A DNA stretch of 64,000 nt from Budorcas taxicolor (lineage: Eukaryota; Chordata; Mammalia; Artiodactyla; Bovidae), in assembly GCF_023091745.1 (NCBI RefSeq), contig NC_068910.1, forward strand, positions 39,171,272 through 39,235,271. Direction: 5' to 3'. This document shows positions 20,080 through 31,607 of the stretch, one piece after another (the first letter of the stretch is position 1; each line of letters opens with the position of its first letter). Position numbers and translations under genes: made by a program. The notes beneath the pieces are model-generated. The model worked only from the letters and a program-made list of their open reading frames with translations. It ran no database searches and was not told where the DNA came from.

Positions 20080-20260
20080 CCAGACTAGGTGCTGAGTGCT
20101 GCTCTAGGCACTCTGCATGCATTTATCTTGTGTACTTTTCACGTGACACATACAGAAATTTAGTCACTTGAGATCAAGTGACTTACCTAAGGTCACACAG
20201 CAAGCACGTAGCATAGCCAGGATTTAAGCCAAATATGATTCCAAAAGTCCTTGCCAAGGA
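20080..20260 (-). repeat. MIR SINE
   Basis: Reverse MIR: ctgctctaggcactctgcat, then gacttacctaaggtcacaca and gccaggatttaagcc. Confidence 0.85.
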
Positions 20261-21669
20261 GCCCTGAATGTCAACATGGACAAAGGCATGAGTAGGGAAG
20301 ACAGTCTGGGGATGGGGAGTGGGGATCCTTCACAGTCAGACTTTGCACTCTGCATGGTGCGGAATTACCCCGTCGGCAGACAAACACATTCTCGGCACAC
20401 TAGGAAAGTGGTCCCAATTACCCTCCCTCTTGCCCCAGACTGGAAAACAATTCCACTTTGATATTTCAAAGGAAAGTATTGAGATAACCTCATGAAGAAA
20501 ATAAGACCTGATTTGTTTGGTGAACATGTTGTTCTTTTGTTTGCATGTCCTGTGAGGAGGAAGAACCATAATTCGTATGGCTCAGGACATTAGGACTTAA
20601 TTTCCCCTGGGTGGTAGGGCCCCTGCACACCTTACCCAACTCGTGCTAGGCCAAGCCCCCAAGGAGGGAGGAAAGATAGGGACCCCCACCCTCTACTTCC
20701 CTCTGGCTCCCGGGGTTGTACGTGAGTGCTCCCCAGAGCTGTGGCCTCAGCTCCCCTGACCCGTGGCTTCTCACAGACCAGCCTTTCAGACAAGGCACTG
20801 ACTGTCCAGGCATGTTCCAAGCCACTGACTCGAGTCCCAGCCAGCCCAGGCCTGTTGCAATGAGTCAGCCTTTCACTTGGGGAAAAACATGGTGACTGGC
20901 CTGCAAGTCACTTTTTCCGACTTGGCCCTTGTCCTGGGCTGGGTCTGGGGAGGCCTTCCTTTTTCCCTTTGGGATTCTACTGGCTATGAGGTGTTCCCCA
21001 GGGGTCCTGGGAACCCTGGGGGCTGGAATTGCTTTGTGGGTGGGTAGGTTGAGTGGTCCAACTGAGACAGATGAAGGTCTCTCGATGTAGCTACCTGGTC
21101 TCCCTACCCACACACAGGAGAATAGAGGCTACAAAGGGTAAAGCTGCATTTCCTACACAGGTGAGTGCAGGACGGCTATGGGGGAAGGGTAGACCTGACG
21201 ATGTCCATGCTGTCACCTTCACAGGCCGAGGTGGGACAGCAAACCCAGGTACCTGGAGCCTGGACCACACTTGGCTCCTCACCAACCAGAGCAGTTTTCT
21301 GCAAGATGATGCTCCCTTGGGCCCCCTGAATTTTAAAGTAAACACTGTTACCTTCTGTAAACCCACCACCCCTCAGCTCAATGCCAAGGGTCAGGTTTCA
21401 GAGCTGGTCAACTCACCAGCCTTTCTGACTCACCTCCAGCTTCCCCAAGGTTCCTGAGGCCTTCCCTACGAAGCTACACTGAGCGGATTCTCCCTGTGTG
21501 ACAAGGTGGAAGGGAAAGCCGCGACCATTAGTCAAGGAGTCAGGGGTGTGTGAGGGCAGGGGTTGGGCCCTTGGTGGATGCTGGAGCAAATCCTTTCTCT
21601 CCAGAAGGAATACTAATCTTTCTGCCTCTGAGACCCTTGCTTAGAATTGTCTCTTCACTTTTGCAATTA
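20261..21669. other. Single-copy intergenic block
   Basis: About 1.4 kb with no recognised repeat, moderately GC-rich. It includes the C/EBP plus AP-1 motif pair at 20855-20867. Frames up to 134 codons have no domain. In so repeat-rich a flank, a repeat-free block is a reasonable place for conserved regulatory DNA. Confidence 0.5.
20855..20867 (+). promoter_or_regulatory. Abutting C/EBP half-site and AP-1 site
   Basis: TTGCAA directly followed by TGAGTCA. The AP-1 heptamer is exact and the C/EBP part is a core match. This is a sequence match only. Confidence 0.3.
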
Positions 21670-21680
21670 ATGAAGATTAA

Positions 21681-21895
21681 TCTGTCCTTCCCAGGTGGCT
21701 CAGTGGTAAAAGAACCCATCTGCCAGTGCAGGAGATGCACGTTTGATCCTTGGGTCATGAAGATCCCCCGGAGAAGGAAATGGCAACCCACTCCAGTATT
21801 CTTGCCTGAGAAATCCCATGGACAGAGGAGCCTGGTGGGCTATAGTCCATGGGGTTACAAAGAGTCAGACATGACTGAGCACGTATTTCTCACAC
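21681..21895 (+). repeat. Bov-tA SINE with target-site duplication
   Basis: Full-length tRNA-derived part (ttcccaggtggctcagtgg) plus Bov-A part (gagaaggaaatggcaacccac). It is flanked by the exact 11-bp TSD ATGAAGATTAA at 21670-21680 and 21896-21906. Confidence 0.96.
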
Positions 21896-22232
21896 ATGAA
21901 GATTAACCTCTCAATCCTTCATTCATTCAGGCCACAGGCATGATACTCTTTGTCAATAGTCCAGGGTTTTGGGCTTTGGGGTTGCAGAGAGAACAGTCAC
22001 GCTTCTGCCCTTATGAAGGGGAGTCTCTGAAGGGGACACAGGCACTGACCAGATTCTGACACAGCAGATACCAGCTATCCACAACAGATATGAGGGAAGA
22101 GCACTCGAGGGCAGACAGCAGGGCTGGGTGTGGTTTGGGATGTTCAGAGAAGGCTCACCTGAGCTGGGATGGATAAGGAGGATGTCTCTTAGGGTGCAGC
22201 AGGGGGTGAGAAGTGGTGTTTGGGTGGAATTT

Positions 22233-22352
22233 GGAGAAGGAAATGGCAATCCACTCCAGTACTCTTGCCTGGAAAATCCCATGGACAGAGGAGCCTGGCG
22301 GTCTACAGTCTATGGGGTCGTAAAGAGTCAAACACATGACTGAGCGACGGAG
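22233..22352 (+). repeat. Bov-A SINE
   Basis: Bov-A unit only: gagaaggaaatggcaatccac to agagtcaaacacatgactgag. The tRNA-derived part is absent. Confidence 0.92.
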
Positions 22353-22359
22353 CACATGG

Positions 22360-22757
22360 GCTTAATTGTGTCCTCCACAAAGAGATCTTGTGACCTTATT
22401 TGCAATCAGGGGGTCTTCACAGAAGTAATCAAGTTAACATGAGGTCATGAGGGTGAGCCCTTGTGCCTGGTGTCCTTATAAAAAGGGGACATTTGGACCA
22501 GGAGACAGACATGGCAGAGGGAGGATGCCATGTGAGGGTAATGGCAGAGACTGGAGGGATGCAGCCACAGGCCAAGGAATCAGAAATTGCTGGCAAACCA
22601 CCCAAAGCTGGGGAAGGCCTGGGACAGACAGGACCAACCCTGAGACACCTGGATCTCAGACTTCCAGCCTCCAGAAATTGAGACCATAAATTTCTGTTGT
22701 TTCAGTCACCCAGTTTGTGGTCCTTTGTTACAACAGCCATAGGAAAGTAATACTATG
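22360..22757 (+). repeat. MLT1-type solo LTR (ERVL-MaLR)
   Basis: LTR landmarks in order: gtgaccttatttgcaatcagg, gttaacatgaggtcatgagg, tggtgtccttataaaaaggg, gccaaggaatcagaaattgc, then gagaccataaatttctgttg and ggaaagtaatac. The 5' edge is cut next to the Bov-A. No internal retroviral sequence follows, so it is an old solo LTR. Confidence 0.85.
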
Positions 22758-23050
22758 TTCCAGGCAGAGGAAATTCCAAGTGCAGAAGCCTTGAAGGTAG
22801 GGGTAGGGGCCAGATTTGAGAAAGAAGTGCACCCTGGTCAGAATGCAGAGTCAAAAACTCCTTTATCTCTAATGAGAGGGAAGTGGATCAGTGCGGGTGC
22901 CTCCAGCGATGATAGGAATAGCAATAAAAATAATAACCACCTTGAAGATGTATAGAGTGCATAAGATAAGCCTGGGGAGGCAGGAAGTGACTGGGCTACA
23001 CAGAGGCTTCCTTGTGAGAATGAGGATTGTAGCCTTTAACCCTAAGAGAA
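22758..23050. other. Intergenic, no supported feature
   Basis: Mixed single-copy DNA. The part after 22890 may be weak L2 or MIR but is not assignable. Confidence 0.4.
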
Positions 23051-23059
23051 ATTGCAGGG

Positions 23060-23150
23060 CAGGTGACCTGGTATCTGGTGTGAGCTGAGTGACCTTGGGC
23101 AATTGCTTTCCGTCTCTGTGCCTTAGTTCCATGACCACGTTAACTAGCAG
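23060..23150 (+). repeat. MIR SINE, partial
   Basis: Sense MIR core: gtgaccttgggcaattgctt, then gtctctgtgccttagttcc. Confidence 0.75.
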
Positions 23151-24020
23151 TGTGCTCAAGTTTGCCATCCTGTGTGTGATGGGCAGGGTGAAGGAGAAGA
23201 GAAAATGAAAGGAGTATCCAGTGTCCCTTTTTTGTTCTTTGGAGCTTATCATCTACATGGAGAAATGACGAACATTCGAGCCAGGGCACAGGAAAAGTAT
23301 CAAGTGTGGTAAGAGGGTGGCCTCAGACATTCTCGCAGGCTGAAGTGGACGCTCCCCTCCAGGGCCTTGGTAGCTGCATAGGCCCCCTAGTGGCTGTGTC
23401 TGTGCTCTGGAACTCCATCTCCCCCTGCTGCCCTCCACCCCCCGATAGCTGATTGATCCTGGGAATTAACATACGACCCAAGCTAAGCCAACCAGAATCT
23501 TTCCCTGAGATTTTTTTTTTTTTGATCTGGGGAAGAAAATTCAGTCTCCTCTCTAAGGAAACAGGATGCTGTTGGTGGCCATGTTTCCTGCCACCGAGAG
23601 GGAGCTGGTTTGAGGGAATGGAGCTGACAGGCAAAAAAGGAGATAAGACAATAGAAACAGAGCAAGAGAGTGCATGAGTGAGCCCCTTAGCTGTCCTGAG
23701 GCCTTGGCCACACTTAGGCTTTTCCTGTGTGCACACCAGTTACCCCCAGAGTCATCATCTCACATTTCTATTTTTGTGTAGGCTGTTGGAGAGGAGTTTC
23801 TGCAGTTTGGAAGTTCTGAGTCTCACTGAGTACTGTGTGGAGTGTTTGTTAAGGAAGTAACAGAGACCCTGCACATGGCCCCAGTGTGTGCTATCCTGTC
23901 AGAGACCAAGCAGCTTGCCCTGCCTTCCAAGGAAACTCTCAGTGGGATAGAGAGAGGCCACCCTCACCTTTATCCTATGCAAGGCATTAGGGGCTCCACA
24001 ATGCCTCCATGAGCCTTGCC
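23151..24020. other. Intergenic, no supported feature
   Basis: A T-run lies at 23511-23523. The frame at 23323-23736 (minus) spans an A-run and has no domain. Confidence 0.5.
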
Positions 24021-24170
24021 TCATTTGTTTTGCTCCGCAAACCCTAAAAGGCAGAAGTGGCCACCTGCCTTCCCTTTTACTGTTGAGGAAACTGAGGCAC
24101 AAGGGAAGAGAAATAACTTTGTATGTAAGTGGTAGAGCCCTTTGTAAGCCCTCTAGTGCTTAATACAATG
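24021..24170 (-). repeat. MIR SINE
   Basis: Reverse MIR: cttttactgttgaggaaactg, aggcacaagggaagagaaata, then gtggtagagccc. Confidence 0.78.
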
Positions 24171-24414
24171 CACACGAGACAAAAGTAACCCTGGGCAGTT
24201 CAAGCTCTCATCAGGGAAGGAATAATTGTCCTCCTTTGATGAATTTATCAGTAAACATTTTCCTGCAGATAAAGAAGGGAAATGACCAAAGGTTGGTGTG
24301 GCGTATAAAGTGTGAGTTCAGGAAGGCAAGTGGTATCTTTTATCTCCATGAGCTTAGTAATAGTTCTACACATAGCATTGTGAGATGTTTAATATATGTT
24401 TGCTGAAAAAAGAA

Positions 24415-24660
24415 TGATATATTATTTACTGAGCATGTACTGTATGCTAGGCACTGTTCTGAATGCTTATGGGTAGTCATTCAGCTAACCATCACCAAGC
24501 CTGATGAGGTTGGCATTATTGTGCCCATTTTCTAGATGAGAAGGCTGAGGTAAAGAGAAAAAGTGGGTCACTTACTGAACTCGCACAGGTGGTGGTTGTC
24601 AGAGTGACCTCCAGCTACCTGGCTGCCATGCGCACTCTTAACCACTGGGATATCCTGCCT
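24415..24660 (-). repeat. MIR SINE
   Basis: Reverse MIR, nearly full length: tgtatgctaggcactgttct, then cccattttctagatgagaagg and gcactcttaaccactggg. Confidence 0.88.
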
Positions 24661-24840
24661 ATTCCTGAATGAATGAATGGAAGCACACAAGCTACTTTCA
24701 GACACACACATACACATGTGTTTAAGGAGAGCTTGCAGTGGAACAGAGCAGATAGGGAGGAGAGCCACGCAGTAGTGAAGCTGGGAGAAACTTAAACTCC
24801 AGAAAAGTCTCCAAATAAGTGGACTGTGAAGGAACCTTAA

Positions 24841-25589
24841 ACATGGGTAGGGTTAGGGTTAGGGAACTGCCATATGACCCAGAAACCCCACTGCTGGGCA
24901 TATACACTGAGGAAACCAGAAACGAAAGAGAAACGTGCACCCCAAAGTTCATTGCAGCACTGCTTACAATAGCCAGGACATGGAAGCAACCTAGATGTCC
25001 ATTGGCAGATGAATGGATAAGAAAGTTGTGGTACATATACACAATGGAATATTACTCAGCCATTAAAAAGAATGCATTTGAATCAGTTCTAATGAGGTGG
25101 ATGAAACTGGAGCCTATTATATAGAGTGAAGTAAGTCAGAAAGAAAAACACCAATACAGTATATTAACACATATATATGGAATCTAGAAAGATGGTAACG
25201 ATGACCCTATATGCGAGACAGCAAGAGAGACACAGATGTAAAGAACAGACTATTGGACTCTGTGGCAGAAGGCAAGGGTGGGATGATTTGAGAGATAGTA
25301 TGGAAACATGTATATTATCATATGTGATATAGATTGCCAGTCCAGGTTCGATGTATGAGGCAGGGTGCTCAGGGCTGGTGCACTGGGATGACCCAGAGGG
25401 ATGGGATAGGGAGGGAGGGTCAGGATGGGGAACACATGAACACCCATGGCTGATTCATGTGAATGTATGGCAAAACCCAACACAATATTGTAAAGTAATT
25501 AGCCTCCAATTAAAATTTTAAAATAAATATTAAAAAGTAAATAAATAAAATTTTTTTAATTAAAAATTAAAAAAAAAAACATGGGTAGG
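24841..25589 (+). mobile_element. Young 5'-truncated L1 (bovine L1 type) with TSD and telomere-like 5' filler
   Basis: A 5'-truncated L1 3' end of the bovine young type from 24865 (actgccatatgacccagaa) to an A-rich tail ending at 25578. The TSD ACATGGGTAGG is exact at 24841-24851 and 25579-25589, so this is a target-primed insertion. Between the 5' TSD and the L1 body lie 13 bases, G(TTAGGG)2 at 24852-24864, that are not L1. The ORF2 end is open for about 100 codons (24819-25124) but is only a fragment. Confidence 0.9.
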
Positions 25590-26390
25590 ACTTGAATGTC
25601 AAAAGAAAGATATGGACACTTAGGTCTGGAATCTCCTTATTTTCCAATCCACGTAATAATTGCCTTAATGAGTTGAGAGCTTTCTCTGTGCCCTGCACCC
25701 TACCTACTTCATCTTCTGTATCTTCCCAGCCCCTTCATGTCAGAAGCCTCCCTCATCACCCTTCTGTACTGCTCCCTCACCCTTGCAGTTCAAAGAAAGA
25801 TCAGTCTTATTGGTCATTCTTTTCAAAACCAAAGTTGATGATGACCACTTGTTGCTAAAGCAACAACTGACCTACACTTGCGGCATCTACAGGCCCGAAG
25901 AGTTAAGGCCAGAAAGACTCTGTGTGGGTCAAGACCCAAATGTGGACTAGATCCACTGATGAGGGTGAAAGGGCCTCAGTGACGATGGCAGAGCCCAGGG
26001 TGCACTTTATCTGCAGCTGCCTTTTCTGGAGAACTAGATTTCACTCCCTATCTCTGCTGGAGATCTCGCAAGCACCCACGGCACCCTGGTGCAGAATGGC
26101 CTGCTGTGCGCTCTGAGGCCCCATCAACCATGAGACAAGAAAAGACACAGCCTAACTTCAAAGGGCTGCAGATGACTAGGGCGGCCCAGCAGAGCCCAGT
26201 GACCCTGCAGTGGATCCAGCTGCATCAGGATCCAGCCGGCCCAAGACAGCCGGTGACAGGGAGTTGCCCTGAAGGCTTCAGGAGTCCTGGCAGTGTCCAT
26301 GGAGATTTGATAGGAATTTATTTTCCACGCAGCCTCACCTTTCAGGAGAACAACTTCGAGGTTCTTTTGGGGGATTCCCAGGACTAAACA
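25590..26390. other. Single-copy intergenic block
   Basis: No repeat recognised. Frames of 64-93 codons show no domain. Confidence 0.5.
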
Positions 26391-26590
26391 AGGGCTTCCC
26401 TTGTAGTTCAGTTGGTAAAGAATCTGCCTGCAGTACAGGAGACCCGGGTTCGATTCCTGGTTTGGGAAGATCCCCTGGAGAAGGAAATGGCAACCTACTC
26501 CAGTATTCTTGCTGGGAAAATCCCATGGACAGAGGAGCCTGTCAGGGTACAGTTCATGGGATCACAAGAGTCGGACACAACTTAGTGACT
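26391..26590 (+). repeat. Bov-tA SINE
   Basis: gggcttcccttgtagttcag head with ggttcgattcct B-box-like part, then the Bov-A part to gagtcggacacaacttagtg. Confidence 0.93.
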
Positions 26591-26639
26591 AAACCACCAG
26601 GATAAAAGTCCTTTGGAGAAAGATGGCCTTAAAAAACTG

Positions 26640-27140
26640 CACCCCCAAAAATAGACTCATAGATACAGAGAACAAACAAGTGGTTGCCTGAAGGGAGGGG
26701 TGGGGGTAGGGGAAATAGGTGAAGGGGATTACAGAGCTACAAACCTCCAGTTACACAATAAGTAAGTCATGTGCAGTCCTTATAGGTGGAATCTAAAAAG
26801 AAACAATACAAGTGAACTTGTCTACAAAACATAAACAGACTCACAGACTTAGAAAATGAACTTATGATTGCCAGAGGGGAAGGATGGAAGGAAGGGATAG
26901 TTGGGAAGTTTGGGATGGACATGTACACACTGCTATATTTAAAATGGATAACCAACAAGGACCTACTATATAGCACAGGGAACTCTGCTGAATGTTACAA
27001 AGCAGTCTGGGTGGGAGGGGAGTTTTGGGGGAGAGTGGACACGTGTATATGTATGGCCAAGTCCCTAGGCTGTCCACCTGAAATGGTTACAACCTTGTTA
27101 ACTGGTTATATTCCAATATAAAATAAAGTTTAAAATAAAT
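26640..27140 (+). repeat. L1 3' UTR fragments
   Basis: Sense L1 tail: gaaaatgaacttatgattgcc, gatggacatgtacacactgc, atggataaccaacaaggacc, then a ttatattccaatataaaata end. A G-rich stretch lies near 26690-26710. Confidence 0.85.
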
Positions 27141-27354
27141 CATAGAGATTTAATATGCAACATCAGAAATATGGTCAATGATGTTGTAATAAGTTTGCAT
27201 GAGGACAGATAGTTACTAGACTCATCACGATCATTTCAGAAAGCATGTGAATGTCAAATCTTTATATAAAACACATGAAACTAACAAATGATTATATGTC
27301 AATAATATTTCGATTTTGAAGAATTTTAAAGTATTTTTTTTTAATGCACCGTCC

Positions 27355-27594
27355 CTCTTAGGTTTCCCTGGTGGCTCAGACAGTAAAGAATCAGACTAAA
27401 GAATCTGCCTGCAGTGCTGGAGATCTGGGTTAGACCCCTGGGTTGGAAAGATCTCCTGGAGAAGGGAATGGCAACACTCCAGTATTCTTGCCTGGAGAAT
27501 CCCCATGGATAGAGGAGCCTGATGGGCTACAGTTCATGGGGTCACAAAGAATCAGACACAATTGAGCAAGTAACACTTCACTTCACACTCTTAG
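27355..27594 (+). repeat. Bov-tA SINE with short TSD
   Basis: ggtttccctggtggctcaga head. A local duplication of about 15 bp (cagacagtaaagaat and cagactaaagaat) lies in the tRNA part. CTCTTAG flanks it at 27355-27361 and 27588-27594. Confidence 0.92.
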
Positions 27595-27639
27595 AAACAC
27601 AAGAACTTTTAAAACTCTGGAGCCTTTTCTTTGTTCCTG

Positions 27640-27840
27640 GAGCTATTCCAAGAACTTTGTTTGCACAACCTCACTTAATCCTCAGGACATCTGGATGCAG
27701 AAACGACGACATCCCTTAGTGTAAGTACTGGGGAAACTGAGGCTCAGTGACATCCTCCAGGTCATAGAAGTGGCAGAGCCAGATGTCCAACTCAGCTCTG
27801 GCTTCAAATCCCTTGCTTTTCACCCTGATGCTACACATTC
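27640..27840 (-). repeat. MIR SINE
   Basis: Reverse MIR: actggggaaactgaggctca, then agtggcagagccagatgtcc. Confidence 0.82.
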
Positions 27841-27874
27841 ACAGAAAACTAGATGTTTGACTCTCATCTGTTCA

Positions 27875-28245
27875 CCCAGCAAAATATTTCTTAAGCCCCT
27901 ACTCTCAGACAGGCACTGTTTTAATAGATGCTGGGGACATCATAGTGCATAAGTGAAATAGGAAAAAAAAAAACAACCCTGCTCTCAGGAAGTGTACAAT
28001 GCATCAAAAAATCAAAACAGCATCAAAAGGCAGAAATTAGTCTTCATTATCACTGGTAATGCAATTGAGATATTACTGTCTGTTTACTCCGCAGATCCAT
28101 TCCTCCATGTTGTTACTGGACAAATAGTTGTTGAAAACATACTAGGGGTCATGTGCTGTTCCAGGCACAGGGACCTCAGGGGTAACCCAAACAGATGCGG
28201 CCCCTGCCCTCTTGGAATTGACATTCTGTTCCACTGTTCTTTCTA
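27875..28245 (-). repeat. L2 LINE fragments
   Basis: Two reverse L2 pieces: 27875-28000 (cagacaggcactgttttaata, then ctctcaggaagtgtacaatg) and 28110-28245 (gtgctgttccaggcacaggga, then ccctcttggaattgacattct). Confidence 0.72.
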
Positions 28246-28429
28246 AGCTGTAGCTACTGCTCAAGAACATGAGCGGTGCTGACTTGAGCCCCAGGGAAGC
28301 TGAGGCTGAAGTTGTGAGAACCAACCAAATCAGCACAAGTTTAAGGGATCACAGATGTCCTCTGCCCTCTCCTCCACAACACACAGTGACCCCTGACCCA
28401 CAGGGTGTTAAGAGGAGCTTGAGGGCAGA

Positions 28430-28600
28430 AGTCAATAGCTCTGAGTCTTAACTAGCTGTGTGACTGAGCTAGTCATTTCAGCTTTCCCAGCTCCACCTTC
28501 CTCACTGTAAAGTGAAAACAGAAGCTCCTGACTTGCTGGCAGATTTGTAAGATGTGATGAATTCAAATGAAATAATGACTCTATGAGCACTTCTGGATTT
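28430..28600 (+). repeat. MIR SINE
   Basis: Sense MIR: tcttaactagctgtgtgactg, then a cctcactgtaaagtgaaaac core. Confidence 0.8.
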
Positions 28601-28954
28601 ATCTTCTAAGTCCTATATTCTACTTCAGTCTTTCAGTTCTTCACTTCCCGTAACCATAATGCTTCAGAAAGGATCCTATAAACTCATTCACATGAAGGTA
28701 TAAATAACAAATGAACTTTTAAAGTCTTGCTCCTCCCAGGCCTATAGGTTTTCTTGTAAAGAAAAACTGATTCTGGCCAAAAGGGAGTAAGAGGTGCCAG
28801 ATTTCCTCTCCCACCTGAAATAAAAAGCACCCTAACTGTGTCCTTAGGTAAAACCTGATAATATTCATGAGATTGAAAAAATTCCAGTGCCCAAGGAGGA
28901 AAAATTCCTGATGTCTGCCATACAATCCAAAGAAGTCCCAGCTAGAAATATCTT

Positions 28955-29090
28955 GGACTAGAATGTAAGCTCCCTTAGGGCAGGGGTTTTTGTCTGCTTT
29001 ATTCTCTGCTGTATCCCCAGTTCTTACAAGAGTACCTGACACATAGTAGGTACTCAGTAAGTACTTGTTGAGTAATGAATGAATGACTGT
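28955..29090 (+). repeat. L2 LINE 3' end
   Basis: actagaatgtaagctccctta, gggcaggggtttttgtctgc, then acatagtaggtactcagtaa and an aatgaatgaatga end. Confidence 0.9.
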
Positions 29091-29680
29091 GCCTGTCACA
29101 CGTCAGTGAGGAAGAGTGGCAAGTCTGCACAGAGTCTCAGAAACCACCCCATGCTCAAGGCCTGCCAGATGGATCAATTCCTCAAATCTTGGTTGGGGGT
29201 GAGACCCTCTAAACAGTGACAGTCTTGAGGGGAGGGAACCCCTAGGACGAGCCCTATTTTCACGTAGGAAGGAAAAGGAAAGCTTGTACTCAGCGATAAC
29301 CATCACTGTGAACCACTGCTCCCCACAGCATCCCCTCCCTTCAGCCCGGCCTGTTTACTGGAAGGCGCGACCCTATTTTCTACATCCTGGACATGGAGAG
29401 CTTTCATCACTGGCTGAAGGCAAGACCGCGAAGGCTGGATGTCAGGGTCCTGGTGAGAAGCCACGTGGGAGCTGCATGAATGGAGGTGGGCAGCAGTCGA
29501 TGTTTCCCCATGGGTAAAAGCAATCTGCTCACTCATTTGTTAATCCTCTCATTTCGTACAAAGTGATGTGGGTCAGGCCTCCACACTTGCATGGGGTCTC
29601 TGAAGATGAAAACGAAAATGGTGGTGATTAAAATAATTATAACAAGCCACCGTTTCCTGAGTGATGACTTCAAAAAGCAG
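29091..29680. other. Intergenic, no supported feature
   Basis: Single-copy. Frames of 67-77 codons on both strands lack domains. Confidence 0.5.
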
Positions 29681-29684
29681 TGTG

Positions 29685-30020
29685 CTAGAGCGGCTCAGAG
29701 GACGGCTCTCAGCCAGTCTGTTTGGGCTCCTTGTCTTGGCTCTGCACCTTACCAGCGGTGTGACTAAGCCAGTTACCTAACCTCTCTGATCTCCATTTTC
29801 TTGACCCTAAAACAAGCTGCTGTAATGCATTAACACACCTAAAGCACTTAGAACCATATGGCTATTTCTGGGGTTGGTGTCCTGTTAAACACTTTCCAGC
29901 TTTAGGCTGAAAAGGAGATGGTACCGTGGTTAAGAGCTCTGATTTGGATCTTGGGCATCCCTTTATTCACTGTGTGACATTGAGCAAATAATCTACCCTC
30001 TTTGAACCAAGTAATACAAA
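29685..30020 (+). repeat. Two MIR SINEs in series
   Basis: 29685-29860 (ttaccagcggtgtgactaagc, then ctaacctctctgatctccat) and 29920-30020 (taccgtggttaagagctctg, then cactgtgtgacattgagcaa). Both are sense. Confidence 0.8.
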
Positions 30021-30430
30021 GTAAATTCCATGGAGGTGAGGAATTCTGCTTTGGTCACTCTTCTCTCTCTAGGACCATATGCCATGCCTGGCTCCATAAA
30101 TCTATCTTGAATGTATGAATGAATATATAATAATCAAGACCAGTTGCATCATTTGCAGAGCCCCAAGCAAAATGAAAATGCAGGGCCCCATGCTGAAAAA
30201 GTATCAGGAATTTCCAGACAGCAATGACTGAGTATAAAACCAAGTGTGGGGCCCTTGGAAGCGCGTGGTGGCTCTGCATGACTTCATGGGCCACATGCTC
30301 TCAAAGCTGGCCTGATAACCATCACTGCTCCATATCGTTCACATGACAGTAAGGTCAACTCCTGCACAGAAAGCCCTGAGTGCACCCTTGGCCCAGAGCA
30401 GGCCGAGTTCATTAACAGCATCCCATCAGG
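30021..30430. other. Intergenic; possible ancient repeat at 30110-30320
   Basis: The segment 30110-30320 (gcagggccccatgctgaaaa, then ggggcccttggaagcgcg) resembles a dispersed mammalian sequence that I cannot name. Nothing else is recognised. Confidence 0.35.
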
Positions 30431-30560
30431 TTTAATGTTCACTCACAGCCTGAGGCGAGCAGACAGGTTTTGGCCCATTTCATAGGTCAGGGAAAAGGGG
30501 CCCAGAGAGCAATTAAATGACTTGTTCTCCATCCTACTGGTCTGACGGTGGGGTCTGAGC
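30431..30560 (-). repeat. MIR SINE, weak
   Basis: Reverse MIR core: cccatttcataggtcagggaa, then cccagagagcaattaaatgac. Confidence 0.6.
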
Positions 30561-30989
30561 TCAAGTGGGGCTAGTGCTGACTCCAAGGTAAGGGAACTGT
30601 GAGTGGAGGAAAGGAGTGGGCCCAGAAGTCTGGGGGTAGCTGGCAAGGCAGAGTCCTGGGCTAAAATGGGGCTCCTTCCTCAGGGCTGATTGTCTGATCC
30701 CCCAGGTTCACTGGGGAACCCACAGGCCGACAGGCTGTGGAGCTGGAAAATGAGCTCTGCCTATTCTACGACACACCCTGAGCATAGACGGGTCCCGGCC
30801 AGCCTCTCTTCCCGCCAAGTCTAGCTCAGAATCAAGGCTGAGGCGAAGAGGGCAGAGCCCAGGCTGAATTTACAGATTTAAATCCTGCCTTTTCCACTGA
30901 GACCCTCATGCCTCCATTTCTTCCCTGGGGTCTAGAAACCTGCTGTGACCCAGGCCTGCCTGCTTTCCCAGTGCACCCCCTCCCACGCT

Positions 30990-31490
30990 CCTCACTGCTC
31001 ACCTCTCCCCGTCCTCGGAGCTCTGGTCAACTCACCAGGCCTTTCCCACCCCAGGGCCTTTGGTCTGGCTCCTTCTCACCCATTCAACCCCAGCTCAAAC
31101 ATCATCGTGAAGAAAAGCATCCCCTCAGCATCTTTTCTAAAACACCCCTTCCTTGGCTTTCTAACGATTAGGACTCAGCGCTTTCACAGTGGGGCCCTGT
31201 GTCCCATCCCTGATGAGGGGACTAATATACTGCAAGCCATGTGGCACAGCCAGAAAACACCACTGTATCCCCCGACTTTGCATCTCCTTGCCTGTGTGCT
31301 CCCAACCCCAACCTGCAGGCACTGTCCTTGCTGACGCACTTATGTGCTCACAGCGGGACTCCTCCACAAGAAGGTCTACCTGTAAATGGGAGGCAGGGAC
31401 TGCGCTCTAAGCTCCCTCTGCCCCATCCAGGACAGTGGCCGCTACACAGCGGGGACCCAGTAAATAACTGTTGAGTAAGTGGATGAACAA
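30990..31490 (+). repeat. L2 LINE
   Basis: Sense L2 with the ccagctcaaacatcatcgtga block and a 3' end gacccagtaaataactgttg, then agtaagtggatgaac. Confidence 0.65.
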
Positions 31491-31494
31491 ATAA

Positions 31495-31600
31495 CTCAGC
31501 GACTCTGGGAAAGTGACTCGTGGTCTCGAGCCTCAGTTTTCCCATCTGTAAAATGAGACTAATACCTGTTTCTTCAGGTGGATGTGTTAGAATAAAGCTG
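31495..31600 (+). repeat. MIR SINE
   Basis: Sense MIR: gagcctcagttttcccatct, then gtaaaatgagactaatacc. Confidence 0.82.
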
Positions 31601-31607
31601 CCATTTG

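Noticed and set aside
24848..24864. Interstitial telomere or chromosome-fusion scar
   Set aside because: Fewer than three TTAGGG units, bounded exactly by a TSD and an L1. It belongs to the insertion junction.
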